Origin: an uncultured Prosthecobacter sp.
Lineage (GTDB): Bacteria > Verrucomicrobiota > Verrucomicrobiia > Verrucomicrobiales > Verrucomicrobiaceae
Assembly (NCBI GenBank): GCA_947523045.1
Contig: CANNUR010000096.1
Span: forward strand, 1-10,198
Reading direction: 5' to 3'
Length of the DNA stretch: 10,198 nt
Shown: in pieces, positions 1-6,604 of the stretch
How positions within the stretch are numbered: the first letter of the stretch is position 1
Layout: the number at the start of each line of letters is the position of its first letter
The notes under the pieces: generated by a model
Told to the model about the DNA's origin: nothing
The model's input: the letters and a program-made list of their open reading frames with translations, nothing else
Databases searched by the model: none
Program-made: the position numbers and the translations under genes

Positions 1-311
1 GTGTTGAACTCATCCTGCGCACGCTCAAGCAGAAGGCGCCGCAGGCGAAGATCCTGCTGCTGAGCATCTTCCCGCGCGGTGAAACCCCGGCCGACCCGAT
101 GCGCCAGCAGAACGAGGCCACCAACGCCCTCATCGCCAAGCTGGCCGACGGCAAGACCGTGCATCACCTCGACATCGGCAAGACCTTCCTGCAGCCCGAC
201 GGCACCCTGACCAAGGAGATCATGCCCGACCTGCTGCACCTCTCGGAAAAGGGCTACGACATGTGGGCTGAAGCCATCGAGCCGAAGATCCAGGAACTGC
301 TCGGCGAGTGA
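1..311 (+). CDS. GDSL/SGNH-family hydrolase, C-terminal part (5' end outside window)
   Basis: The frame is open from base 3 and encodes 102 residues before TGA; the start lies upstream of the window. The fragment reads VELILRTLKQKAPQAKILLL then SIFPRGETPADPMRQQN, the typical last beta-strand and following loop of SGNH hydrolases related to the PAF-acetylhydrolase IB subunit. The block DLLHLSEKGY (fragment residues about 76-85) supplies the D-x-x-H pair that completes the Ser-Asp-His triad in this family. The nucleophile Ser (GDS block) and oxyanion-hole Gly/Asn blocks would lie upstream, so activity cannot be judged here. Members hydrolyse esters, often acetyl groups on carbohydrates, and are commonly exported in Planctomycetota and Verrucomicrobiota. 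The substrate is unknown. A strong hairpin follows the stop codon. Family assignment is fairly sure; specificity is not. Confidence 0.85.
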   Translation, partial: VELILRTLKQKAPQAKILLLSIFPRGETPADPMRQQNEATNALIAKLADGKTVHHLDIGKTFLQPDGTLTKEIMPDLLHLSEKGYDMWAEAIEPKIQELLGE

Positions 312-322
312 TCATCGTTCAC

Positions 323-348
323 CCCCGGTCGGCGCGGGCTGGCCGGGG
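323..348. terminator. GC-rich hairpin between convergent genes, possible bidirectional terminator
   Basis: The arms CCCCGGTC (323-330) and GGCCGGGG (341-348) pair over eight positions with one G-U. They can extend by two more pairs towards the loop. The hairpin sits in the 50-base gap between the hydrolase stop (311) and the stop of the membrane-protein gene on the other strand (362). There is no T-run on either side, so the terminator role is inferred from position and stem strength only. Confidence 0.45.
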
Positions 349-361
349 ACAAAACTTGCGG

Positions 362-874
362 TCAGTCCACCGGAGCGGCAACCCGCCCCGGCAAACCGAG
401 CCACTCATTTAACGAATCGCCCACATGGCGAATCGGCGGAATGGACAGGAGCAAAAACGGCTCGGAGGGCGGCGTCCATCGCAGTTGCCGCGCTTTGGCG
501 ACGCAACGACGCTTCCACCCCGTGTTGAGGTAGGGCTTGAGTTCTACAGGAACGGTGGACAGATGAACTTCAAGCAGGGTGTCTGAGCCACGCCGGAGGA
601 TTCGGCAGCGATGGATGGCGTCCACCGGCAGGTGCAATGCGCCAAATCCCTGGCCCACGGACAAGCGTCCATCCTTGAGCGAAAGTACCGTCAAGGGCAC
701 CATTGCCAGCCAACCCAAAACCCCTGCGGCGGCACCGAACCCGCCATGCAGCCAGCGTAGGTCTTGCGGTGGCAATGCTTCCCAGCTGACAAAGGCCAAA
801 ACACCCCAAAGGATCAGCAACAAGGCGAACAGGGCGAGGAAAAGGCGTCGATCTGTGGCGAGTCTTTTCTGCAT
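362..874 (-). CDS. Small two-helix membrane protein of unknown function
   Basis: This encodes 170 residues. Two hydrophobic segments lie near the N-terminus (about residues 11-31 and 43-66), separated by a short loop containing EALPPQDLRW. A soluble C-terminal region of about 100 residues follows, rich in beta-like stretches (GRLSVGQGFGALHLPVDAI, TLLEVHLSTVPVELKPYL). That plan, two membrane helices then a compact beta-rich domain, resembles bacterial PH-like (bPH) membrane proteins, but no diagnostic motif is visible. The ATG start precedes the first membrane segment and has no recognisable ribosome-binding site. The gene lies 48 bases downstream of the FitA-like gene on the same strand, so the two are probably co-transcribed. 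Local G+C (53-57% on lines 661 and 781) is lower than the flanks, and a second open frame at 570-926 on the same strand is a shadow. I do not recognise the family. Confidence 0.7.
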   Translation of the reverse strand: MQKRLATDRRLFLALFALLLILWGVLAFVSWEALPPQDLRWLHGGFGAAAGVLGWLAMVPLTVLSLKDGRLSVGQGFGALHLPVDAIHRCRILRRGSDTLLEVHLSTVPVELKPYLNTGWKRRCVAKARQLRWTPPSEPFLLLSIPPIRHVGDSLNEWLGLPGRVAAPVD

Positions 875-922
875 GGCGGTTGTGATGGGAAGACTGTGCT
901 TGTGACAGCTCCGCCGAGGCGC

Positions 923-1159
923 TCATTCCCGCCCGTGCTTCCTGGCAAACGCAAGGGCTGCATCGTCGAGCCAGAGCGTTTGCGCCTCGCGGTGGCGACG
1001 GATTCTTGCCAGAAGGATCCTGCGCTCAGCCGTTGGTTCGCCAAAGGTTTTCTCCAGGGTGAGGAGGATCAGGGCCTCCACACTGCAGCTTCGGGATGCC
1101 GCCGCAGCACGCAGGTGTTGGAACAAGACCTCGGGCAGGTTTTTCAACGTCAGGTCCAT
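923..1159 (-). CDS. FitA-like ribbon-helix-helix antitoxin-type protein
   Basis: This encodes 78 residues from the ATG at 1157-1159. The N-terminus MDLTLKNLPEVLFQHLRAAA matches the beta-strand plus first helix of FitA/VapB-type ribbon-helix-helix antitoxins (pattern M-x-L-x-[IL]-[RK]-[ND]-[LI]-P). It is followed by a second helix (SCSVEALILLTLEKTFG, about residues 24-40). The tail (about 46-78) resembles FitA C-termini that wrap a PIN-domain toxin (RRILLARIRRHREAQ). A longer open frame begins at 1249, but its first 30 residues are not family-like, so the internal ATG is preferred. In known FitAB pairs the next gene encodes a PIN ribonuclease; here the next gene on the strand (362-874) is a membrane protein with no PIN signature. 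The gene is either an orphan antitoxin, a free-standing regulator, or half of an unusual pair. RHH proteins usually repress their own promoter, which would lie in 1160-1353. Confidence 0.72.
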   Translation of the reverse strand: MDLTLKNLPEVLFQHLRAAAASRSCSVEALILLTLEKTFGEPTAERRILLARIRRHREAQTLWLDDAALAFARKHGRE

Positions 1160-1224
1160 GTCCCAACGTGGCTGCAAATGCCCTGAATGCAATGGTTTGT
1201 GGCGCGCCGGGAATTCATTCACGA

Positions 1225-1246
1225 GGCCCTCCTCATGAGGGAGGCC
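1225..1246. repeat. Imperfect inverted repeat upstream of the FitA-like gene
   Basis: The 22-base stretch folds on itself around the central TCATGA. Outer arms GGCC/GGCC and inner arms CCTCA/TGAGG pair, with one mismatch and one wobble between them. It lies 66 bases before the chosen start of the FitA-like gene, between that gene and the end of lysA. It has no adjacent T-run, so it is a weak terminator candidate. A near-palindrome here could also be an operator for an RHH dimer. Function is not shown. Confidence 0.35.
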
Positions 1247-1286
1247 CATGCTGCCAAACGGCTAGAGGTGGCCCTGCTGCACAGAC

Positions 1287-1309
1287 AAAAAACAGCGGGC
1301 AGTGCCCGC
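1287..1309 (-). terminator. Rho-independent terminator after lysA
   Basis: Read on the minus strand, a GCGGGC stem, three-base loop and GCCCGC arm (1309 down to 1295) are followed by TG and then six T (1292-1287). This is a compact GC stem plus T-run, 45 bases past the lysA stop at 1354, in the right orientation to end the cytochrome-lysA transcript. A longer alternative pairing uses GTGCCC and GGGCAC over 1303-1333. It is the only canonical stem plus T-run noticed in the window. Confidence 0.72.
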
Positions 1310-1353
1310 GCTCCCTTCCGGAAACGGGGCACTCCTGGCTCTTCGCTCTCCGC

Positions 1354-2646
<1,293 letters not shown>

Positions 2647-2675
2647 GGGCGGGCCGGGTTCATAGGCGGGAAGCC

Positions 2676-2691
2676 CCGGCTTGCAAGCCGG
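2676..2691. repeat. Perfect 16-base palindrome in the cytochrome-lysA spacer
   Basis: CCGGCTTGCAAGCCGG is an exact inverted repeat with no unpaired loop on paper (7-base arms around GC). It sits in the 70-base gap between the cytochrome c stop (2717) and the lysA start (2646). No T-run follows on either strand, so it is not a canonical terminator. It could be an mRNA-stabilising or attenuating hairpin, a REP-like dispersed element, or a protein-binding site. One copy was noticed in this window. Confidence 0.5.
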
Positions 2692-2716
2692 AGTCCGCGC
2701 CTCGGTGTCGCTGAAT

Positions 2717-3277
2717 TCAGGGCGCGCCGCTGCTGGCGACCGATTCGGCCTGTTCCTGGCTGGTCTTGTCGAGCTTGGCCAGCGGGTACGGGATCTCCTG
2801 ACCGTTGGCCATCTTCAGAATGACGTTGGCGCCGTCGAGGCGGACAAAACCGGCCTGGATCGTTTTGCCCTCAAAATTGGTCCAGTTGAGGATGGCCGGC
2901 TTGGCGGGCGCTTCCGCCATGGTCGGGGCCTGACCGGGCAGCGGCGCGCCGGCGTTGATCCAGCTGCGCAGTTTCTCGATCTCGCGGTCCGACAGGTTGC
3001 CCTTGGGCGGCATGTGCGCCTCGTGGTTGGGATCCGAAACGACGATGAAGACGTGGCTCTCCGCCGGTTTGCCGGGCACGATCGCGCCCTTGGGATTGAT
3101 GTCGAGTTTGAGCGTCTCCAAGTCGTCGAAAACGTAACCCGCTTTCTTTTTGCCAGTCTTCTCGCTGTGGCACTCATAGCAGTGCTTCTCCAGAATCGGC
3201 TGCACCTCCTTCTCGAAATCGGCGGCGACAGCGACAAGCGGGGCGCAGAGAACAGCAAAAAACGGGCGGATTTTCAT
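2717..3277 (-). CDS. Exported monoheme cytochrome c (PSCyt1-type) with C-terminal SHD1-like domain
   Basis: This encodes 186 residues. A signal peptide occupies about residues 1-19 (MKIRPFFAVLCAPLVAVAA). It is followed by FEKEVQPILEKHCYECH, with the haem-attachment motif C33-x-x-C36-H37. A candidate axial ligand Met89 lies in HMPPKG, then a typical cytochrome ending L-x-x-W-I-N-A-G-A-P (103-112). This is the short planctomycete-type cytochrome domain. After a Pro/Ala-rich linker, residues about 128-177 (NWTNFEGKTIQAGFVRLDG followed by VILKMANGQEIPYPLAKL) read as an SHD1-like beta-barrel, seen on many exported planctomycete and verrucomicrobial proteins. The protein is expected in the periplasm as an electron carrier or as a module docking on larger PSCyt proteins; the partner is unknown. 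It shares a 103-base divergent spacer with another SHD1-like gene and precedes lysA. No Shine-Dalgarno is visible. Confidence 0.88.
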   Translation of the reverse strand: MKIRPFFAVLCAPLVAVAADFEKEVQPILEKHCYECHSEKTGKKKAGYVFDDLETLKLDINPKGAIVPGKPAESHVFIVVSDPNHEAHMPPKGNLSDREIEKLRSWINAGAPLPGQAPTMAEAPAKPAILNWTNFEGKTIQAGFVRLDGANVILKMANGQEIPYPLAKLDKTSQEQAESVASSGAP

Positions 3278-3346
3278 GGGGGTGCGAATGGAACGCCCGA
3301 AGCCGGGTTTCCTTTGAAAATCCCGCGTGAAGCCGGCGCTTTTTCA

Positions 3347-3374
3347 TTGCACCTTTCATTCAAGAAAATATCTT
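3347..3374 (+). promoter_or_regulatory. Candidate sigma70-type promoter with very short or no leader
   Basis: TTGCAC (3347-3352) and TATCTT (3369-3374) are separated by 16 bases, inside the only AT-rich part of the divergent spacer. The -10 end is six bases before the ATG at 3381, so transcription would begin at or next to the start codon and give a leaderless mRNA. This is based on similarity to the E. coli consensus only; the host sigma factor preference is unknown. Confidence 0.35.
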
Positions 3375-3380
3375 AGCCTC

Positions 3381-3971
3381 ATGAAGCCACGCTGGTTTGC
3401 TGCCCTGCTGTTCCTTGGCACCGCTGTCGCCGCTCCGGATTGGGAAACCTGGGTGCGCAGCGATGGCACGATGTTCGAAGCGCGCGTGCGTCAGGTCGCA
3501 CCGGGAGCCGCCACCTTTGAATTGCGTTCCGGCGGCGAGCAGACCTTGGCACCGGCCCAACTTGCCGAGCGCAGCCGGCGTCGCTTGGCCGAGGTACTCG
3601 GCCTGCTGCCTGGCACGGGCAAGGCGGTCGCGGCAACCTCCAGTACCGTGCCGGCTCCCTCCCCTGCCCCTGATGAAAGCCTCGACGCCCGCGATGCCGG
3701 CGTCCTGGAATCGCGCTTCGGTCAGCCCGCGACGGTGACCGGCACCGTGCGCCGCGTCGCCACCCTTGGCAGCAGCGGCCACCGTCTGCTCGAGTTTGAG
3801 GGCGAGGTGTTCAGCGTCTTCATCCGGCGCAGCGATCTCGAAAAGCACCCCGACTGGCCGCTCGACGCGCTCACTGGGCGACGCGTGCGTGTGCAGGGTG
3901 AGATCGGCAAGTACCGCGAGCGCCTGCAGATTCAGGTCAGCGAACCGGCGTCCCTGAAGGCACTGGAGTGA
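3381..3971 (+). CDS. Exported SHD1-like plus OB-fold protein
   Basis: This encodes 196 residues starting at MKPRWFAALLFLGTAVAA, a clear signal peptide. An in-frame ATG at 3327 adds 18 residues that would bury that signal, so the internal start is chosen. Residues about 21-74 (WETWVRSDGTMFEARV, then LRSGGEQTLAPAQLAERSRR) form an SHD1-like domain. A Pro/Ala/Ser linker covers about 77-100. Residues about 108-195 read as an OB-fold: GQPATVTGTVRRV, EGEVFSVFIRRSDLEKHP, LTGRRVRVQGEIGKYRERLQ. The pattern 'V-x-V-x-G-x-V ... F-x-x-x-I ... G-x-x-V-x-V-x-G-x-I-x-x-Y' is familiar from small exported OB domains and nuclease-attached OB domains. No nuclease motif is present. It may bind a ligand, polysaccharide or nucleic acid outside the cytoplasm, but its role is unknown. 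Its TGA directly abuts the stop codon of the facing gene. Confidence 0.8.
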   Translation: MKPRWFAALLFLGTAVAAPDWETWVRSDGTMFEARVRQVAPGAATFELRSGGEQTLAPAQLAERSRRRLAEVLGLLPGTGKAVAATSSTVPAPSPAPDESLDARDAGVLESRFGQPATVTGTVRRVATLGSSGHRLLEFEGEVFSVFIRRSDLEKHPDWPLDALTGRRVRVQGEIGKYRERLQIQVSEPASLKALE

Positions 3972-5498
3972 TCAGTTTTTCAGCCAGGGTGGCAGTTCGA
4001 TGTCGGCGCTTTTGATCGGCGCCTTGTCGCCGGTCCAGACGAAGCCGGCCTTCTCGAAACTGCCGCGGTTGGCGCGCAGGTGGTCGAGCAGACGGCGTCC
4101 CAGTTCGCGGTTGGCGGAATCCTTGCGCACCGCGAAGGGCTGGATGGCCTTGGCCTTGTCGGCCGGCAGCGGCAGGGCGTCGAAATGCTCGGCCTGCTGC
4201 TGGATGTTGATGCGGTAGACCACCGCCGCGTCGAGCGAGCCGGCGCGCAGTTGGTTGACCAGGAAATCGCCGGTCGGCACCTGGCTGGAGGCGTTTTTGC
4301 TGACGCTTTCCCAGAGGTTCATCGAGCTGAGGATGCCCATGGTCATGAAGCCGAGGGTCGACTGTTCGGCGTTGCAGAGCCCGACACGCAGGCCGGGCCG
4401 GGCGAGATCGGCGAGGGTCTGGATGCCCTTGGGATTGCCCTTGGGCACGGCGATGATGATCTCGGCCTCGGTGAGCAGCACGGCTTCGGGGAAATGCTCG
4501 GCGACCGGCGGCACGAAACAGACGTCGCAGGCATAGTAAACATCGGGGAACTTCGGATTGTTGCTGTCGCCCATGGTTTTCATCGCCGCGCAGAGGATGC
4601 CGCAGCCGTTGAAGACGGTGGTGACGCTGATGCCCTCGCGGCTGGCGAAGTCCTGAACGAGTTGCTCGATGGCGGGCCGGTTGACGCCGCCGCTGAACAG
4701 GATCAGCTCGGGCTTCACCGCCCAGGCGTCGCCGCCGGCCGGGGTGAAGCCGTGCTTTTGAAAGACTTCTCCGCCGCGCTGCGGCGCCGCCAGGTAGCGG
4801 GCAAAACGCAGGGCATCGGGGGCCGAGACCGCCGAACTCAGCACGGCCGCGCTGGCGTTTTCCAGGTGCTTGGCGAACTCGGCCAACTCCACCTTCTCCA
4901 GCCCCTCGAACTGCGGCACCGTGCTGTCCCAGATCAGGGCGGCATCGGCGGCGCCCAACTTCACATCGGCAGCGATCTCGGTGACGGTCGGTTTCATCAC
5001 CGCGGCCTTGTCAGCCAGCGCCTGCCAGCGCTCGCCGAGCAAGCGCACCGCCACCTTGGCGGCACTGGCGGCCTCGGGATTCGGCAGGGCCACCCGCACG
5101 TCGGCCTTGAGCAGGTCTTCGAAGCCGCGGATCTGCCTGGGATTGCCGGCAGCGACGGCAATCACCAGCTTTTGCTTCGCCAACGGCAGCACCTCGCGCA
5201 CGACCGCGAGCTTGCGGGCATCGGCGATCGAGGCGTCATCGGCGGCGATGAAAAGATCGCCCTGTTTGGCCACGTGCAACTGGGTGAGCAGGGTGCCGGT
5301 GCCGCCGAACTGCAATGCCACCTCGGTCCCGGTCTCCTCCTGGTAGCGGGCGGCGGCGGCCTCGACCGGCTTTTTCAAACCGGCGGCGCAGAAGACGGTC
5401 AGGCGCTGCGGCCCGGCCTCGGTGGCGGGACGCAGGGCGTAGTAGGCGAGCGCGCCGGCGGCGAGCAGCAGGACGGTGCCAACAAGGGGGCGGGACAT
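3972..5498 (-). CDS. Tandem ModA-like periplasmic binding protein with Cys-rich second domain
   Basis: This encodes 508 residues from the ATG at 5496-5498. An upstream in-frame ATG at 5564 would add 22 non-signal residues and overlap the preceding gene. An N-terminal hydrophobic segment (about 5-22) is a signal or anchor. Two ModA-type (PBP type 2) domains follow. Copy 1 is about residues 31-260: LTVFCAAGLKKPVEAAAARY, FGGTGTL at 64-70, DLFIAADDASI, and a GAADAALIWDS hinge near 182-192. Copy 2 is about 263-497: PELILFSGGVNRPAIEQLV, FNGCGILCAAMK at 296-307, FPDVYYACDVCF at 317-328, and GSLDAAVVYRI near 420-430. A normal ModA has one such domain of about 230-250 residues and delivers molybdate or tungstate to ModBC. 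Copy 2 has cysteines at 299, 303, 324, 327 and 375, several at or beside positions that hold anion-binding Ser/Ala in ModA. No ABC permease or ATPase lies in the window. The gene is 25 bases downstream of the 5524-6507 gene, so they form an operon. Confidence 0.85.
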   Translation of the reverse strand: MSRPLVGTVLLLAAGALAYYALRPATEAGPQRLTVFCAAGLKKPVEAAAARYQEETGTEVALQFGGTGTLLTQLHVAKQGDLFIAADDASIADARKLAVVREVLPLAKQKLVIAVAAGNPRQIRGFEDLLKADVRVALPNPEAASAAKVAVRLLGERWQALADKAAVMKPTVTEIAADVKLGAADAALIWDSTVPQFEGLEKVELAEFAKHLENASAAVLSSAVSAPDALRFARYLAAPQRGGEVFQKHGFTPAGGDAWAVKPELILFSGGVNRPAIEQLVQDFASREGISVTTVFNGCGILCAAMKTMGDSNNPKFPDVYYACDVCFVPPVAEHFPEAVLLTEAEIIIAVPKGNPKGIQTLADLARPGLRVGLCNAEQSTLGFMTMGILSSMNLWESVSKNASSQVPTGDFLVNQLRAGSLDAAVVYRINIQQQAEHFDALPLPADKAKAIQPFAVRKDSANRELGRRLLDHLRANRGSFEKAGFVWTGDKAPIKSADIELPPWLKN

Positions 5499-5523
5499 GC
5501 AGAGAAATCGGCGGTGGGTTGGG

Positions 5524-6507
5524 TCAATCTTTCGGACGGCGACGCAGCAGTTGCCAGGCGGCAAGGCCGAGCAGCAGGGCGGCGGCGATGGCCCAGCCTT
5601 TCCTGGAGCCGGACGACTCGGACACGGGTTGCGTGATCACGGTCTGTGGGGCGGTCACTTCCTGGACCGCTTCCGCCACCGCCGCGGCAGCCGTTGCGGG
5701 CTCTGACGCCGCGTTCTTGCCGGCGGTCGCCAGGGCCTGATCCCAGTCCACATTGAGCAGCAGGTCCCAGCCGGGGTTTTCATTCTTCACCCGGCAGGAG
5801 CAGCGCCCCACCAGAAACAGGCAGGCTTCCTCCAAAGCGCGGTCGTCGAGTTGGTCGAGCGGCCAGGCACCGAGCACGCGGCCGCGACCGAACACCGCGG
5901 CGGCAAAGGGCCGCTCGGCCTCGCCCTCGGGTCCGACCAACTGCCGCCGAAGCACGGCCTCGGCCGGATCCGTGGCATCGAGGCGCAACAGGCTGAACTT
6001 CAGCTTCAGCGGCGGTCCAGGTCCGAGCCGGCTGTCGGGATCGTTCGGGTCCTGGATCGGCAGGGAGGCGACCTGTTCGAGAAACTTCAGGCGCTTCTCG
6101 AGGCGTTCGGCCTCGGTCGGATCGCCGCCGCTCACCACCCAGACGACCGAGTCGCCGGCGAGAATGTGGCGGACGATGTCGCGCCGGCCCGCCGAATCGA
6201 GCAGCCGGTCGAGCGCCGCCGGCCCGAGATCGCCCGACCAGGCCACGGTGTCGGAGTTGGGAAAACGCAGCTCCGGGCGTGGCGGTCCGGCATCAGCGGG
6301 CGCGGTGCGGATCGTCAGGTTGGCCCGACCGTTGGCGCGCAGCGGCCGCAGCAGGTCGGCACTGGCCGCCGCGCTCTCGGCCGGCAGCAGCAGCGTGAAA
6401 GGGTCGGCCTGCCAGCGGTCGAGGGCAAAGCGGAAGACCGGGATGGTACAGGCCGGGGCCGCGCTGGCGAGGCAAGACAGGAAGGCGAGGCCGAGAAGGC
6501 GTGACAT
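5524..6507 (-). CDS. Exported, C-terminally anchored protein of unknown function (CTIPVFRFAL type)
   Basis: This encodes 327 residues from the ATG at 6505-6507 (MSRLLGLAFLSCLASAAPAC), a signal peptide likely cleaved at or before Cys20. In-frame ATGs at 6528 and 6627 add basic or non-signal sequence and run towards the divergent gene. The mature N-terminus CTIPVFRFALDRWQADPF is distinctive. I associate it with uncharacterised exported proteins of Planctomycetota and Verrucomicrobiota, from memory and unverified. The body has alpha/beta character (VVWVVSGGDPTEAERLEKRL near 121-140; FAAAVFGRGRVLGAWPLDQL near 201-220) and a cysteine group C229, C236, C238 (RCSCRVKNENPGWDLL). An Ala/Val/Glu-rich stalk (about 262-302) leads to one membrane helix (about 304-320) and the basic tail LRRRPKD. 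It would be a periplasmic domain tethered to the inner membrane, made with the tandem ModA-like protein. Confidence 0.75.
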   Translation of the reverse strand: MSRLLGLAFLSCLASAAPACTIPVFRFALDRWQADPFTLLLPAESAAASADLLRPLRANGRANLTIRTAPADAGPPRPELRFPNSDTVAWSGDLGPAALDRLLDSAGRRDIVRHILAGDSVVWVVSGGDPTEAERLEKRLKFLEQVASLPIQDPNDPDSRLGPGPPLKLKFSLLRLDATDPAEAVLRRQLVGPEGEAERPFAAAVFGRGRVLGAWPLDQLDDRALEEACLFLVGRCSCRVKNENPGWDLLLNVDWDQALATAGKNAASEPATAAAAVAEAVQEVTAPQTVITQPVSESSGSRKGWAIAAALLLGLAAWQLLRRRPKD

Positions 6508-6539
6508 GGCCGCTGGTAACGCCGCCATGGAGCGAAAAG

Positions 6540-6558
6540 TTGCCGCGATCGCCGGCAA
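6540..6558. promoter_or_regulatory. Inverted repeat in the divergent spacer, possible operator
   Basis: Arms TTGCCG (6540-6545) and CGGCAA (6553-6558) are separated by seven bases containing CGATCG. The repeat lies in the 97-base spacer between the divergent starts at 6507 and 6605. A regulator bound here could affect both directions. The arms are short and the sequence GC-rich, so chance is a real alternative. I see no convincing -35/-10 pair in this spacer. Confidence 0.25.
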
Positions 6559-6604
6559 AACCCGGTTGTCGCTGCTCCGGCGTGCGGCATGCTGCCGGCT
6601 GCGC

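Noticed and set aside
1160..1249. A 30-residue N-terminal extension of the FitA-like protein
   Set aside because: RHH antitoxins of this type begin directly with the beta-strand (MDLTLKNLP). The extension has no family resemblance and spans an inverted repeat.
4080..5636. A 518-codon plus-strand frame across the tandem ModA-like gene
   Set aside because: It is antisense to a protein with two recognisable binding-protein domains and has the same artefact composition.
5753..6604. A 284-codon N-terminal extension of the TrhO-RluA protein
   Set aside because: The frame stays open upstream of the ATG at 6605, but the extension is Arg/Ser-rich and antisense to the 5524-6507 gene. TrhO homologues begin at about the chosen Met.
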